64,000 nt of DNA from Fodinibius salinus (GTDB taxonomy: Bacteria > Bacteroidota > Rhodothermia > Balneolales > Balneolaceae). The DNA is taken from positions 186,001 through 250,000 of the forward strand of contig NZ_VNHY01000004.1 of the NCBI RefSeq assembly GCF_008124865.1. The letters run 5' to 3'. The position numbers and the translations under genes were made by a program. Positions 37,870 through 47,059 of the stretch are shown piece after piece; the stretch's first letter is position 1, and every line of letters starts with the position of its first letter. Under the pieces are notes generated by a model that worked only from the letters and a program-made list of their open reading frames with translations, ran no database searches and was not told the DNA's origin.

Positions 37870-38631
37870 TCAAATATTCATATAGATGATATAACCACCC
37901 ATCAGAATAAGGAATACAGCAAATCCCTTCTTTAGATTTTCATTCGATACTTTTCCACTAACTTTCTTGCCGACCAAACTCCCGACCGCGCCAATAAGGC
38001 TGAAGACCAGTATAAGCTCCCAATTCATTGACAACTCTAGGTTAGCCAGCACATCCATATACTTAAAAAAGCCGCTAAAGCTTTTTAGGGCGATTATAAG
38101 CAAGCTCGTTCCTACCGCCAGACTCATCGGCAACCCACCGAGTAATACCAGTGCAGGGACAATAAGAAATCCCCCACCAACACCTACCAGACCAGTGAGC
38201 ACACCCACGGCCAGTCCTTCAAGTACAATCTTCCACCAGGCATGGACAATTTCGACCTCACCATCTACTTCCACGCGCTTTTTGTTATCACGAAACATCA
38301 TGACAGCAGCAACAACCATCACTGCTGCAAATAAAAGCAGTTGAAAAGTACCCGACACATATCCTGCAATCATCGCACCGCCATAAGTACCGATCATACC
38401 CGGGATCCCAAACAAAATAACGCTGCGCCAATGAACCTGCTGTTTTAGCGCATATGGAACAAAACCGGCCAGGCTTATTGTCCCTACGATACCCAATGAT
38501 TCGGCAATCGCTACTTTTTCCTGTTCACCAGCTAAATATATAAGCACGGGTACCGTCAGTATTGATCCACCAGAACCTAACAGGCCCAGAGAAATTCCTA
38601 CCAACAGTGCTCCGATCCAAGATAAAATCAT
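37870..38631 (-). CDS. TauE/SafE-family sulfur compound permease
   Basis: A 253-aa inner-membrane protein with about eight transmembrane helices and the two TauE/SafE repeats: GSGGSILTVPVLIYLAG near the N-terminus and GVGGGFLIVPALVLLGG after the midpoint. Family members move sulfite, sulfoacetate, thiosulfate or taurine-derived sulfur anions. Placement between rhodaneses and the MBL-rhodanese fusion points to sulfite or thiosulfate export, or sulfur uptake. It is 61 bp downstream of the MBL gene. Confidence 0.93.
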   Translation of the reverse strand: MILSWIGALLVGISLGLLGSGGSILTVPVLIYLAGEQEKVAIAESLGIVGTISLAGFVPYALKQQVHWRSVILFGIPGMIGTYGGAMIAGYVSGTFQLLLFAAVMVVAAVMMFRDNKKRVEVDGEVEIVHAWWKIVLEGLAVGVLTGLVGVGGGFLIVPALVLLGGLPMSLAVGTSLLIIALKSFSGFFKYMDVLANLELSMNWELILVFSLIGAVGSLVGKKVSGKVSNENLKKGFAVFLILMGGYIIYMNI

Positions 38632-38692
38632 AAGTTAACTTATTCTGAAGTTAAGTCTCGTTGACCAAAAATATGTCTCCTGTACCTATATG

Positions 38693-40108
38693 TTATTGAC
38701 CAACCTCTCTGGATTTTAACTGGCCGTATTTTTGCTCCCAGTCTTCGAAATCATCATCGACCCATTTAACCCGGAAACCCTCCCTGGCCAACAGTCCGCT
38801 GGCATAGGATGCACGCCTTCCGGTCCTGCAATGTACCAGCAGCTCTTTGTCTTTGGGCAACTGACTCAACTCATCCGCCAAACGCGTATGTGCTATATTG
38901 ATAGCATTCGGTACGCTGCCTTCAGCATTTTCCGTAGCTTTTCGTACATCCAGTACTTGTATCTTGTCATCTGTTCGGAGCTGTTCCATGGTATCAAAAT
39001 CAATAGCTTCTACCGACGTCAGATCCTGATCCCAGTTCATCAACATTTGTGGCGTAGCATAACCTTTGATATTATCGAGGCCTACCCGCACTAAATCACG
39101 AACTGCTTCCTCAAGATTCTGATCATCAATAATGAGATAAATATCCTCATCTGCATCAGCGTACGAACCAGCGATGGTATTAAAACTTCCACCAATAGGT
39201 GCCAGCAGTGAACCATCCAAATGTCCATTCATAAAGTGTTCCGCTTCACGAGTATCAATAATAAGTCCATCACTTTGAGTTAGATTAGTGATACTCATCT
39301 TTTTTGGCTTAGGAAGCGTACCCAATACAGCGGGCCCTTCCCTGTTTACATTCTTCATACGCCCAAAGTAAAGCGGCGGTTCTGGCTGTCCATCCAAAAT
39401 AAAGTCTACAAATTCGGTTTCGCTTGTAGCCGCGTTAAAAGCCGGGCTAAATCGAAGCTCATAACCGACAGTTGATTCAGGAACAGCACCGAGTGCTTTG
39501 CCACATGCACTTCCGGATCCATGGGCCGGCCATACCTGTAGATAGCCTGGCAAATCTTCGAACTCCTTTACTGATTTATAAAGCTCTTTTGCCGCTGGTT
39601 TCATGGCCCCCTCTTGTCCGGCAGCTGTTTCCAACAAGTCAGGACGGCCGACATCGCCGACAAAAACAAAGTCTCCAGTCAAAATACCCATCGGCTCATT
39701 GGTAGCTGCACCATCTGTAACTAAAAAGCTGATAGATTCCGGCGTATGTCCGGGAGTATGAATGACATCAAACTTTATATTCCCAATACTAAATACGTCA
39801 CCTTCGTTTATGAGCTCATAGTCATAATCACTGCCAATCAGCCATTCGTATTTCCAGTCGGCACCGCCTTCGTCGGAGGCATAAACATTAACGCCCCGAT
39901 CAGCTAACTCCCGCAATCCCGATACATAATCGGCATGAATATGTGTGTCAGCTGCCGCTGTAATTTCCAGGTCTTCCTCCTCAGCCAGCTCATAGTATTG
40001 ATCCACATCGCGCATGGGATCAATCACGATGGCTTCGCCAGTGGCCTGACATCCAATGAGGTATGCATACTGTGCAAGTTTCTTGTCAAAAATCTGTTTA
40101 AAATACAT
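38693..40108 (-). CDS. MBL-fold persulfide dioxygenase-like / rhodanese fusion
   Basis: A 471-aa protein. An N-terminal metallo-beta-lactamase domain (1-250) of the ETHE1/Blh type has metal motif THIHADYVSGL (HxHxDY), HTPGHTPES and GDFVFVGDVGRPDLL. Two rhodanese domains follow: the first (about 275-350; GLIIDTREAEHF) lacks a catalytic Cys, while the second (about 365-465) keeps it in LLVHCRTGRRAS. Known relatives oxidise glutathione or protein persulfide to sulfite, and the rhodanese part transfers the sulfur. There is no signal peptide, so it is cytoplasmic. It heads a sub-operon with TauE/SafE and two rhodaneses. A GntR-type direct-repeat element and a palindrome lie upstream. Confidence 0.92.
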   Translation of the reverse strand: MYFKQIFDKKLAQYAYLIGCQATGEAIVIDPMRDVDQYYELAEEEDLEITAAADTHIHADYVSGLRELADRGVNVYASDEGGADWKYEWLIGSDYDYELINEGDVFSIGNIKFDVIHTPGHTPESISFLVTDGAATNEPMGILTGDFVFVGDVGRPDLLETAAGQEGAMKPAAKELYKSVKEFEDLPGYLQVWPAHGSGSACGKALGAVPESTVGYELRFSPAFNAATSETEFVDFILDGQPEPPLYFGRMKNVNREGPAVLGTLPKPKKMSITNLTQSDGLIIDTREAEHFMNGHLDGSLLAPIGGSFNTIAGSYADADEDIYLIIDDQNLEEAVRDLVRVGLDNIKGYATPQMLMNWDQDLTSVEAIDFDTMEQLRTDDKIQVLDVRKATENAEGSVPNAINIAHTRLADELSQLPKDKELLVHCRTGRRASYASGLLAREGFRVKWVDDDFEDWEQKYGQLKSREVGQ

Positions 40109-40331
40109 AATTGTTCCTTTTTTAAATCAAGTTGCTCAATCATTGAAATTCCTATTTTATAAACTATACTCAACTGCTGTAGTTAATGCGGGAGCCTAAC
40201 TTGAAAACCCAAACTCCTAAAATTGCAGTTGCGATAGACATCACAATAATCTCATTACCAACACCTGTAAGACTTCGGTACCGTTAAAAAATATTATTAC
40301 CTACAGAATTTTGTCATGCCTAAAACTAGCG

Positions 40332-40349
40332 GATAAGCACCTGCTTATC
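40332..40349. repeat. Perfect palindrome GATAAGCA-CC-TGCTTATC
   Basis: Two 8-bp arms with a 2-bp centre, directly abutting the direct-repeat element at 40350 in the 298-bp gap upstream of the MBL-rhodanese gene. It is a candidate operator for a second dimeric regulator. There is no T-run to make it a terminator for DUF2892. Confidence 0.5.
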
Positions 40350-40366
40350 AATACAAGTAAATACAA
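40350..40366. promoter_or_regulatory. Candidate GntR element upstream of the MBL-rhodanese gene
   Basis: AATACAA-GTA-AATACAA, differing at one base from the element in front of tolC. The two 7-bp half-units are a direct repeat with a 10-bp period. It is about 240 bp before the gene start at 40108. Confidence 0.6.
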
Positions 40367-40406
40367 ACAAAGGGATTCCAATGAAATATATAGATGGCAC
40401 TTGTCC

Positions 40407-40667
40407 CTACCTTTTTGGAGATTTCGAAGTTTGGGAAGCCTGGCTCTCAACTCCAATCCCAAGTTTAGATAAAATCTGTTCAGCCAAACACCAGCCAGAT
40501 AAAGAAGACTGAAACAAATTCAAGCCTACAAACAGCGTAAATAAAAACCAATATGGGCTCACAAAGTAACCCAAAATTACACTGATCGTCACGAAAGTTC
40601 CGGCCAACATTCGTATCGCTTTTTCCATCGGCCGCATTGTAGTACAACTTTGATTTGATTGTTCCAT
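40407..40667 (-). CDS. DUF2892 (YgaP-type) inner membrane protein
   Basis: An 86-aa protein. An N-terminal segment with one Cys and MRPMEKAIRMLAGTFV is followed by two transmembrane helices (about 21-60) with SSLSGWCLAEQILSKLG, where a Cys sits at the end of TM2. This matches the DUF2892 membrane module that in YgaP is fused to a rhodanese; here it is free-standing beside separate rhodaneses. It probably tethers or partners sulfurtransferases. It is 23 bp after the PII-like gene. A second DUF2892 gene is at 47889. Confidence 0.87.
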   Translation of the reverse strand: MEQSNQSCTTMRPMEKAIRMLAGTFVTISVILGYFVSPYWFLFTLFVGLNLFQSSLSGWCLAEQILSKLGIGVESQASQTSKSPKR

Positions 40668-40690
40668 AGTAATAAATTTTATGTTTGGTA

Positions 40691-41002
40691 TTAAGCTGAT
40701 TGATCAATGTCCAATGAGTATGCATGCAACGGATTCGGCTGATCATCGCTCTGTCCGTCGTTATAAGATCGCACCTCTTTGAGCACGCGCCCTACACATG
40801 TTCCATCCTGTATAGAAAAGAACAATGTAGAATAAATGCCGTGTTCACTGTGGGCAAACCAGTTGGAAATATCTGGCTGATAGGCCTCCGTCCGGAACCC
40901 ATGTACCTCTGTCTCGCTGTAAATCGGCACTTTCTGACGCGCCAGTATTTTCCGTACTTCATCAGTATGCTCTTCTATGCTAAGAATGATTAATAATTTC
41001 AT
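40691..41002 (-). CDS. PII-like / DUF3240-type small cytosolic protein
   Basis: A 103-aa protein. I choose the ATG at 41002 (MKLLIILSIEEHTDEVRK); the frame can be extended to a TTG at 41029 but without support. The pattern MKLLIILSIxEHxDEVRKIL...VPIYSETEVHGFR...YSTLFFSI resembles the ferredoxin-like PII/DUF3240 proteins found next to RND efflux genes. Those are thought to sense small ligands or metals and contact the pump. It is 31 bp downstream of the RND gene, same operon. No PII-type uridylylation Tyr can be assigned. Confidence 0.7.
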   Translation of the reverse strand: MKLLIILSIEEHTDEVRKILARQKVPIYSETEVHGFRTEAYQPDISNWFAHSEHGIYSTLFFSIQDGTCVGRVLKEVRSYNDGQSDDQPNPLHAYSLDIDQSA

Positions 41003-41033
41003 TGGTCTTGTTATTAAATTATTGGACAATAGT

Positions 41034-44000
41034 TTACACTTCGCCTGCTTCTTGTTTAGATGCAGTCGCTAATTCTTTTACCTTCTTTTCCGCCATAAAA
41101 TAAATCAGGGGAACCATAATAAGTGTGAGAGCTGTTGAGGCAACCGCTCCGCCCATCAGCGAAATGGCCAGTCCTTGAAAAATTGGATCGAACAGAATAA
41201 CCACAGCACCAATCACTACGGTACCGGCTGTCAGGATAATCGGCATGCTTCGTACTGCACCGGCCTCAATAACAGCCTGCTTCAGTGATTCGCCTTCATC
41301 AAGTCGGATATTGATAAAGTCGATCAGTAGTACCGAGTTACGTACCATAATACCTGCCAGAGCAATCATGCCAATCATCGATGTTGCCGTAAAGAAAGCG
41401 CCCAGCAACCAGTGTCCCAGTATAATCCCTACCAGTGACAGCGGGATCGCGATCATCATAATAATCGGTACCTTGAAATCCTGGAACCATCCAATAATCA
41501 GCATATATATGATGATAAGTACCACCGCAAAGGCAATCCCCAAATCTCGAAATACTTCGTAGGTTATCTGCCATTCACCACCCCACTTTAGCGTATAATC
41601 GCTGGTAGAAAATGGCAGGCCCGCAAAAATTTGTGTTAGCTCATAGCCTTCGGACAAATCTATGTTGTTAATCTTTTCGTCGGAATCCAGTATCGCATAT
41701 ACTGGACTTTCAATAGCCCCGGCGACCTCAGCCATGACGTATTTTACGCGCCGCTGATTTTTGCGATGGATACTCTGCTCCAAAGTATCCTGTTTTAGAT
41801 TAACCAGATCCGTAACCGGAATCATACTACCGGTAGCCGACTGTACATGGAGCTGTTGCAGTTTTTCAATTCCGGAGCGCTGTTTTTCCGGCAGGCGTAA
41901 CATAATAGGCACATTGTTAAGGTTTTTATCGCTATATAAACGCGATACCTCTCGTCCGTGCAGTCCCATTCGTGCTACCTGCACTGCTTTCTGGGCAGGA
42001 ATGCCTGTCAACATCGCTTTTTCATTATTTATATCCAGCACGTATTCTGTCTGGGGTGCCTTATGGGTCCAGTCAACGTCAACAACGCCGTTCATCTCCT
42101 CAAAAATGGTGCGTACTTTATCAGCTACACGCTCTCGCTGATCAGAGTCCGGGCCATAAATTTCAGCTACTAATGTTGAACGCACCGGTGGTCCCGGTGG
42201 AACTTCTACCACCTTGATGTTAGCATTATACTTTTTGCCCACTTTTTGAACGATCGGACGTATACGTTTGGCAATACCATGACTTTGATCCGAACGCTCG
42301 CCTTTATCAATCAGGTTCAGCTGAACATCTGCGATATTAGCACCTTTCCGCAAATCATAGTGCCGTACTAACCCATTGAAATTGATGGGAGCGTTCGTTC
42401 CCGAGTATATTTGATAATCGTGAATTTCCGGAACGTCTTTTAGAGCCAATGCCGCTTCACGAGCTACAGCATTTGTGCGTTCCAGCGTAGTGCCTTCCGG
42501 CATATCTACGATAAGCTGTACTTCGTTCTTATTATCGAAAGGCAGCATTTTGACTTCCACCATACGGAAGACAAACAACAGTGTGGATGCTAGTAACATC
42601 ACTGTAACACCACCGACAAATAACCAGCGGTACGTCACATTTTCCAACAGCGGCTTCATAATTCTCGAATACCACTTGTAGATAAACGTTTCTTCGAGTT
42701 TATACTCCTTGTCATTGCCCTGTTCATCCTGTTCAGGCTTTACATGCGGCAGCAGTTTGTACGCCAGCCAGGGAGTTATAACAAGAGCTACAATCAAGGA
42801 AAAAATCATAGCCAGTGAAGCACCAATGGGCATTGGACTCATATAAGGCCCCATCAATCCCGAAACAAATGCCATCGGCAATACTGCTGAAATTACAGTG
42901 AAAGTGGCCAGGATTGTAGGATTTCCAACCTCGTTAATCGAGGCAATAGCAGCCTGCTTAAAGGGCAACTTGCGCATCTTAAAGTGCCTGTGCATGTTTT
43001 CAGCTATAATAATCGAGTCGTCCACCACTATACCGGTCACAAACACCAGCGCAAAGAGCGTAATACGGTTTAGCGTGTAGCCAAACATATAATAGAGGAA
43101 TAATGTGAGAGCAAAAGTAACCGGCACCGACAGAAAAACAACCAGACCGCCGCGCCATCCCATGGCCAGAGCTACGACAACCGTTACCGCCAAAATTGCC
43201 ACCAGTAAGTGTTCTAGCAGCGATAGCACTTTCTGCGAAGCCGTCTTCCCATAGTTACGGGTAACGGACACATTCATATCTCCGGGGATCAACGTTCCCC
43301 TAGCTTTGTCGAGCTTCTTATTTACCCGCTTGGCAATATTCATAGCATCAGAGCCGGGTCGCTTAGCCAGCGATATGGTTACCGCAGGATAGGCAGCCCC
43401 GGCATTTAACGCTGAATCCTGTCTGGCCATCGCGTTACCAATACCAAAAGAAGCATAATCTGCCGGCTCTCCCGGACCGTCTGTTATGTTGGCGATTGTT
43501 TTTAAATAAATGGGATCTCCATTTTGTACATCAACAACCAGGTTGCGAACCTCATCAGCACTTCGAAAATAATTGCCGGTCTTCACCAAAAACTCAGTAT
43601 CATTTTTACTAAATGATCCCGATGACATTTCACTGTTAGCCGCTTGAATCTGTTGCGCTACTTTTAGCGGATCGATATTGTAGGATGTCATCTTATTCTT
43701 ATCCAGAGAAACGGTCACTTGTCGCGACCGACCACCGTGAATTTCGGCCTGGGCCACATCATCCACCTGCTTAATATCCAGCGAAAACTCTTCAGCCACC
43801 CGCCGCATCTCATAATCACTATACGACTTACTCCAAAAGGTGAGAGTCATTATAGGAACGTCATCAATAGAACGGGTCTTTACCAACGGTTGTGTAGCAC
43901 CATCCGGCAACTGATCCATATTTTTCATCAGCTTGTCATACAGCCGCACCAAGCTGCGCTCTACGTCTTCGCCCACAAAATAACGGGCTGATATCATAGC

Positions 44001-44279
44001 CTGTCCCGGCATTGAACTAGAGTACACATACTCTACCCCCTCGATATTCGATAAAATACGCTCCAAGGGAATAGCTACACGCTTTTCTACCTGCTCGGGT
44101 GTTGCTCCGGGATAACCGACAAAAATGTCGGCCATGGGCACATTAATTTGCGGTTCCTCTTCACTTGGTGTTAAATAAGTACCGTAAAATCCCAGTCCCA
44201 GAAACACCAACATTAAAAGTGGCGTCAACTTTGAATCAATAAACGCCTTTGCAACTTTACCTGCTATTCCAGTCTTCAT
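41034..44279 (-). CDS. RND efflux pump, inner-membrane permease
   Basis: Proton-driven tripartite exporter, 1081 aa, with 12 transmembrane helices and two large periplasmic loops. N-terminus FIDSKLTPLLMLVFLGLGFY, then GYPGATPEQVEKRVAIPLE and IEGVEYVYSSSMPGQAMI, are RND-typical. TM4 carries the proton-relay pair in FVTGIVVDDSIIIAENMHRH. The DD pair is more like HAE1-type pumps than the D-G of CzcA/CusA heavy-metal pumps, so I do not call it a metal pump. It lies between the membrane fusion protein (27 bp) and the PII-like gene (31 bp) in one operon with tolC. Substrate unknown; its neighbours suggest sulfur-containing or persulfidated compounds (inference). Confidence 0.95.
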   Translation of the reverse strand: MKTGIAGKVAKAFIDSKLTPLLMLVFLGLGFYGTYLTPSEEEPQINVPMADIFVGYPGATPEQVEKRVAIPLERILSNIEGVEYVYSSSMPGQAMISARYFVGEDVERSLVRLYDKLMKNMDQLPDGATQPLVKTRSIDDVPIMTLTFWSKSYSDYEMRRVAEEFSLDIKQVDDVAQAEIHGGRSRQVTVSLDKNKMTSYNIDPLKVAQQIQAANSEMSSGSFSKNDTEFLVKTGNYFRSADEVRNLVVDVQNGDPIYLKTIANITDGPGEPADYASFGIGNAMARQDSALNAGAAYPAVTISLAKRPGSDAMNIAKRVNKKLDKARGTLIPGDMNVSVTRNYGKTASQKVLSLLEHLLVAILAVTVVVALAMGWRGGLVVFLSVPVTFALTLFLYYMFGYTLNRITLFALVFVTGIVVDDSIIIAENMHRHFKMRKLPFKQAAIASINEVGNPTILATFTVISAVLPMAFVSGLMGPYMSPMPIGASLAMIFSLIVALVITPWLAYKLLPHVKPEQDEQGNDKEYKLEETFIYKWYSRIMKPLLENVTYRWLFVGGVTVMLLASTLLFVFRMVEVKMLPFDNKNEVQLIVDMPEGTTLERTNAVAREAALALKDVPEIHDYQIYSGTNAPINFNGLVRHYDLRKGANIADVQLNLIDKGERSDQSHGIAKRIRPIVQKVGKKYNANIKVVEVPPGPPVRSTLVAEIYGPDSDQRERVADKVRTIFEEMNGVVDVDWTHKAPQTEYVLDINNEKAMLTGIPAQKAVQVARMGLHGREVSRLYSDKNLNNVPIMLRLPEKQRSGIEKLQQLHVQSATGSMIPVTDLVNLKQDTLEQSIHRKNQRRVKYVMAEVAGAIESPVYAILDSDEKINNIDLSEGYELTQIFAGLPFSTSDYTLKWGGEWQITYEVFRDLGIAFAVVLIIIYMLIIGWFQDFKVPIIMMIAIPLSLVGIILGHWLLGAFFTATSMIGMIALAGIMVRNSVLLIDFINIRLDEGESLKQAVIEAGAVRSMPIILTAGTVVIGAVVILFDPIFQGLAISLMGGAVASTALTLIMVPLIYFMAEKKVKELATASKQEAGEV

Positions 44280-44306
44280 AATGTTATAGCTAATTAATTT
44301 CTATTA

Positions 44307-45401
44307 CTACTGTACCGTTACTTTTTGACCCTCAGTAAATGGTCGGTCCACCTGTGCGATATACTGCTCTCCGGGCCCCAATCCAGATAATACTTCTACC
44401 TGGCTCCCCGTATAATCTCCCAGCCGAACCCAGCGCAGTACTACTTCAGATTCATTATTAAGCGTGTATAAACCCGTAAGCTGTCCCCGCTCTATAATCG
44501 CCGACTGCGGAACCGTAATAGTGCGATTCCTGGCACTCCGTATTGTGACTTCAGCAAACATACCAGACTTCACACCAGAACTTTTATCCAGCTTGGGCAG
44601 TGCTACCTCAACAGCAAACTGCCGACTGCCACGGTTACCCGACTGATTGATATTTGTTACAATTCCTTTCGTATTCTGATATCCCACTGCCTTGACATCA
44701 ACCGAAACCGTATCATTGAGCGTAAATAAAGCAATGTCGCTTTCCGGCACCGTGATGTTGACTTTCAGCATGTTATCCTGTTCAAATGTAATTATGGGTT
44801 GCCCGGGAGCTGCCATATCCCCTTCCGAAAACCTCTTTGATACCACATAACCGTCGAAAGGGGCCGTCAGCGTGGTGTATTCGAGCATATCTTCCACCTC
44901 CTGAAGCTTACTTTCCAGCGTTTGAACTTTTGCTTTGGCCATCTCGTACTTGGTGGAGATATCATCAAGTTCTTTCTGAGTTGCGCTATTTTGCTCATGC
45001 AGCGCTTTAATACGGTTGTAGTTAGTCTCCGTATTTTTGAGTCCTGCTCTTGCTTGAATCAACTGAGCCTGTACCTGATTTTTCTGTGCCTTCAGATTGT
45101 CGTCCTTAATGCGAACAAGCACTTTGCCCTTCTTGACAAAATCGCCTTCCTCTACATCGAGTTCCGTAATGCGTCCCATCACTTTTGTACTCATATTGAT
45201 GCTGCGATCACTTCTTACATTGCCCGAATAGCGATTCATCGTGGCCCCTTGCCCATAATCGGCTTGTTGCGTTACTACGGGAATGGGCTTTTGTTGCTGC
45301 AGTTGCGATTCATCAGAAGAACTGCACGATACCCCAAAAATGGTAAGCAATGCCAAAACAGATAATAGCCTGCCTGATTTAGTCATAATCTTATTTTTCA
45401 T
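44307..45401 (-). CDS. RND efflux periplasmic adaptor (membrane fusion protein)
   Basis: Periplasmic adaptor linking the RND pump to TolC, 364 aa. Lipoprotein signal with Cys at FGVSCSSS (about 26). Domain order: first lipoyl half (about 60-100; GRITELDVEEGDFVKKGKVL), alpha-helical hairpin (about 105-170), second lipoyl half (about 172-200; TTLTAPFDGYVVSKRF), beta-barrel (about 205-285) and membrane-proximal domain (about 290-364; TVPQSAIIERGQ). No Met/His metal-binding N-terminal extension is present, unlike CusB. It lies 45 bp after tolC, 27 bp before the pump gene. Confidence 0.95.
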   Translation of the reverse strand: MKNKIMTKSGRLLSVLALLTIFGVSCSSSDESQLQQQKPIPVVTQQADYGQGATMNRYSGNVRSDRSINMSTKVMGRITELDVEEGDFVKKGKVLVRIKDDNLKAQKNQVQAQLIQARAGLKNTETNYNRIKALHEQNSATQKELDDISTKYEMAKAKVQTLESKLQEVEDMLEYTTLTAPFDGYVVSKRFSEGDMAAPGQPIITFEQDNMLKVNITVPESDIALFTLNDTVSVDVKAVGYQNTKGIVTNINQSGNRGSRQFAVEVALPKLDKSSGVKSGMFAEVTIRSARNRTITVPQSAIIERGQLTGLYTLNNESEVVLRWVRLGDYTGSQVEVLSGLGPGEQYIAQVDRPFTEGQKVTVQ

Positions 45402-45446
45402 TGTTCTAATTGTTTTAAGTGTTAAAATCGGTTTTCAAAAATTTGG

Positions 45447-46820
45447 TTAATATGACATTTCTTGCTCCAGCAGCAATTCCAGTGTTGCCAGGCTCAAATT
45501 ATACTGATACAAAGCGTTGAGTCGCTGCATCTTGCTCTCCAGCAATTTCGTCTCAGCCCGCAGCATCTCGGTCGTCTTTTCCATACCCTGTTCAAAGCGG
45601 TTTTTACGAATGCGATAATCTTCAGACGACTGCTCAACAGAAGCCTTTGCAAAAGCTAGTTGCTCTTGCGCCTGATCCAGCGATCGGCGGGCCTGCTTAA
45701 TTTCCATCTCATTTTTAAAAAGTTGACTTTCGTAGGCCAGTTCAGCCTTCCTGAGCTGCGCTTTTGATTCCATAACTTTGCCTATATTCTCATAACCACT
45801 AAACAGATTCCATTTCAGCGTAGCCCCAACCATATAGCTTTCGCCCTGCGTGCCCAACAGTACATCATCATTAAATTCATAGCTGCCGAAAAGATTGACA
45901 CTGGGCACAAAGTTGAATTTTGACGACCGCAGCATCTCACGGGCCGCCGACATGCGGTACTCCATAGCATCTAACCTGGAGTTTGTTGCATTTTGATAAT
46001 TGATGTTGCCATTCGAAACGGCAGGATGCATCTGCAGGCTGTCGGTCGCAACAATGGTGAGATCTTCGTCAATATTTAACAGATATCGCAGATTGTCCTG
46101 CACCGTCTGTAGCTGGTCTCTTACTTTCGACTGCCGACTTTGCAACTCCAGCATGCGCACTTTGGCCGCCAGATAATCAGCCTTGGTAATCATGCCCTGC
46201 TCGTGATAGTTTTGCGCCTGACGTTCATTTTCACGTGCCATTTCCAATGACTTGGTTATTACCTGCAGTTTATTATCCATCAACTGCAACCGGTAATAGG
46301 TATCTTTGACCTTATATCGCACATGTTCAACCGTTCCCTGCAACTGTTCTTTTGCTGCCTCGAGCTGCTTCTTCACCGCACGTCGTTGAAAAATTGCATC
46401 CGCATTAAACAGGGGCTGCTGGGCCTGAAACTTCGTAGTGAAGTTGTCATACGCATCCGGATCATTTAAGCGCGAGGGATTAAAGTCAGCTTGCGTCACC
46501 GCTTCCTGCTTTAACCTAAATCCAAAGACATTAAGCGGATCATTGGTAGAAACACCTGTTGCCTCAACAGAAAGTTGCGGCAAGAATGTAGCGTTAGTCT
46601 GCCGATACTGTGATTTTGCTTTTTCCATATCGGCCTCGGCCATGCGCACTTCAAAACTAGCTTTCTTTGTAATATCCAGTGCTTCTTGTAAGCTCATTTC
46701 TCTTATTTCCGAAGCCCCTTGCCTGCTCTGCGCTTGCATTGGTTGCGCAAGCACAAGCATTACCATGGCGGCAAGTACCAACGAATACAGCGTACTGTGT
46801 TTAAAATTCATCATATGCAT
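45447..46820 (-). CDS. TolC-family outer membrane efflux protein
   Basis: Trimeric outer-membrane exit duct, 457 aa. Signal peptide ending MQAQSRQ. It has two internal repeats of the outer membrane efflux (OEP) domain (about 40-240 and 255-455) with long coiled-coil helices and the strand motifs AMEYRMSAAREMLRSS and LGTQGESYMVGATLKWNLF, the latter the typical membrane strand. Initiation may be at 46820 or at the ATG nine bases in (MNFKHS). First gene of the efflux operon; a direct-repeat element lies about 60 bp upstream, with gntR divergent. Confidence 0.94.
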   Translation of the reverse strand: MHMMNFKHSTLYSLVLAAMVMLVLAQPMQAQSRQGASEIREMSLQEALDITKKASFEVRMAEADMEKAKSQYRQTNATFLPQLSVEATGVSTNDPLNVFGFRLKQEAVTQADFNPSRLNDPDAYDNFTTKFQAQQPLFNADAIFQRRAVKKQLEAAKEQLQGTVEHVRYKVKDTYYRLQLMDNKLQVITKSLEMARENERQAQNYHEQGMITKADYLAAKVRMLELQSRQSKVRDQLQTVQDNLRYLLNIDEDLTIVATDSLQMHPAVSNGNINYQNATNSRLDAMEYRMSAAREMLRSSKFNFVPSVNLFGSYEFNDDVLLGTQGESYMVGATLKWNLFSGYENIGKVMESKAQLRKAELAYESQLFKNEMEIKQARRSLDQAQEQLAFAKASVEQSSEDYRIRKNRFEQGMEKTTEMLRAETKLLESKMQRLNALYQYNLSLATLELLLEQEMSY

Positions 46821-46877
46821 TAATTCTTGGTCTATAATTTATCTGACAGTAATATAGCGATGAGAATAATAGTTGTC

Positions 46878-46894
46878 AATACAAGTTAATACAA
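46878..46894. promoter_or_regulatory. Candidate GntR element, tolC side
   Basis: AATACAA-GTT-AATACAA, a perfect 7-bp direct repeat with 10-bp period, about 58 bp upstream of the tolC start. It is shared with the sites at 40350 and 46980. Confidence 0.65.
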
Positions 46895-46979
46895 ATAAGT
46901 AATTGGTCGTATAATAATACTCTATACAGTAATATTTGGAATATAAACGGCAAAACATGTAGTACTATTGGCAATATAC

Positions 46980-46996
46980 TTGTATTAACAGGTATT
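46980..46996. promoter_or_regulatory. Candidate GntR element, gntR side
   Basis: TTGTATT-AAC-AGGTATT, whose reverse complement AATACCT-GTT-AATACAA matches the tolC-side site at 15 of 17 positions. It lies about 64 bp upstream of gntR, placed symmetrically to the tolC-side site but in opposite orientation, consistent with autoregulation. Confidence 0.62.
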
Positions 46997-47059
46997 TGTT
47001 TTAAGAAATATTTTGATTACTTTTATTACGTTTAAAAAATGATCTAACGCAATGGTATT

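Noticed and set aside
46969-46984. TTGGCAATATACTTGT before gntR as a sigma-54 element
   Set aside because: The -12 doublet is GT rather than GC, and the sequence overlaps the direct-repeat element, which explains it better.
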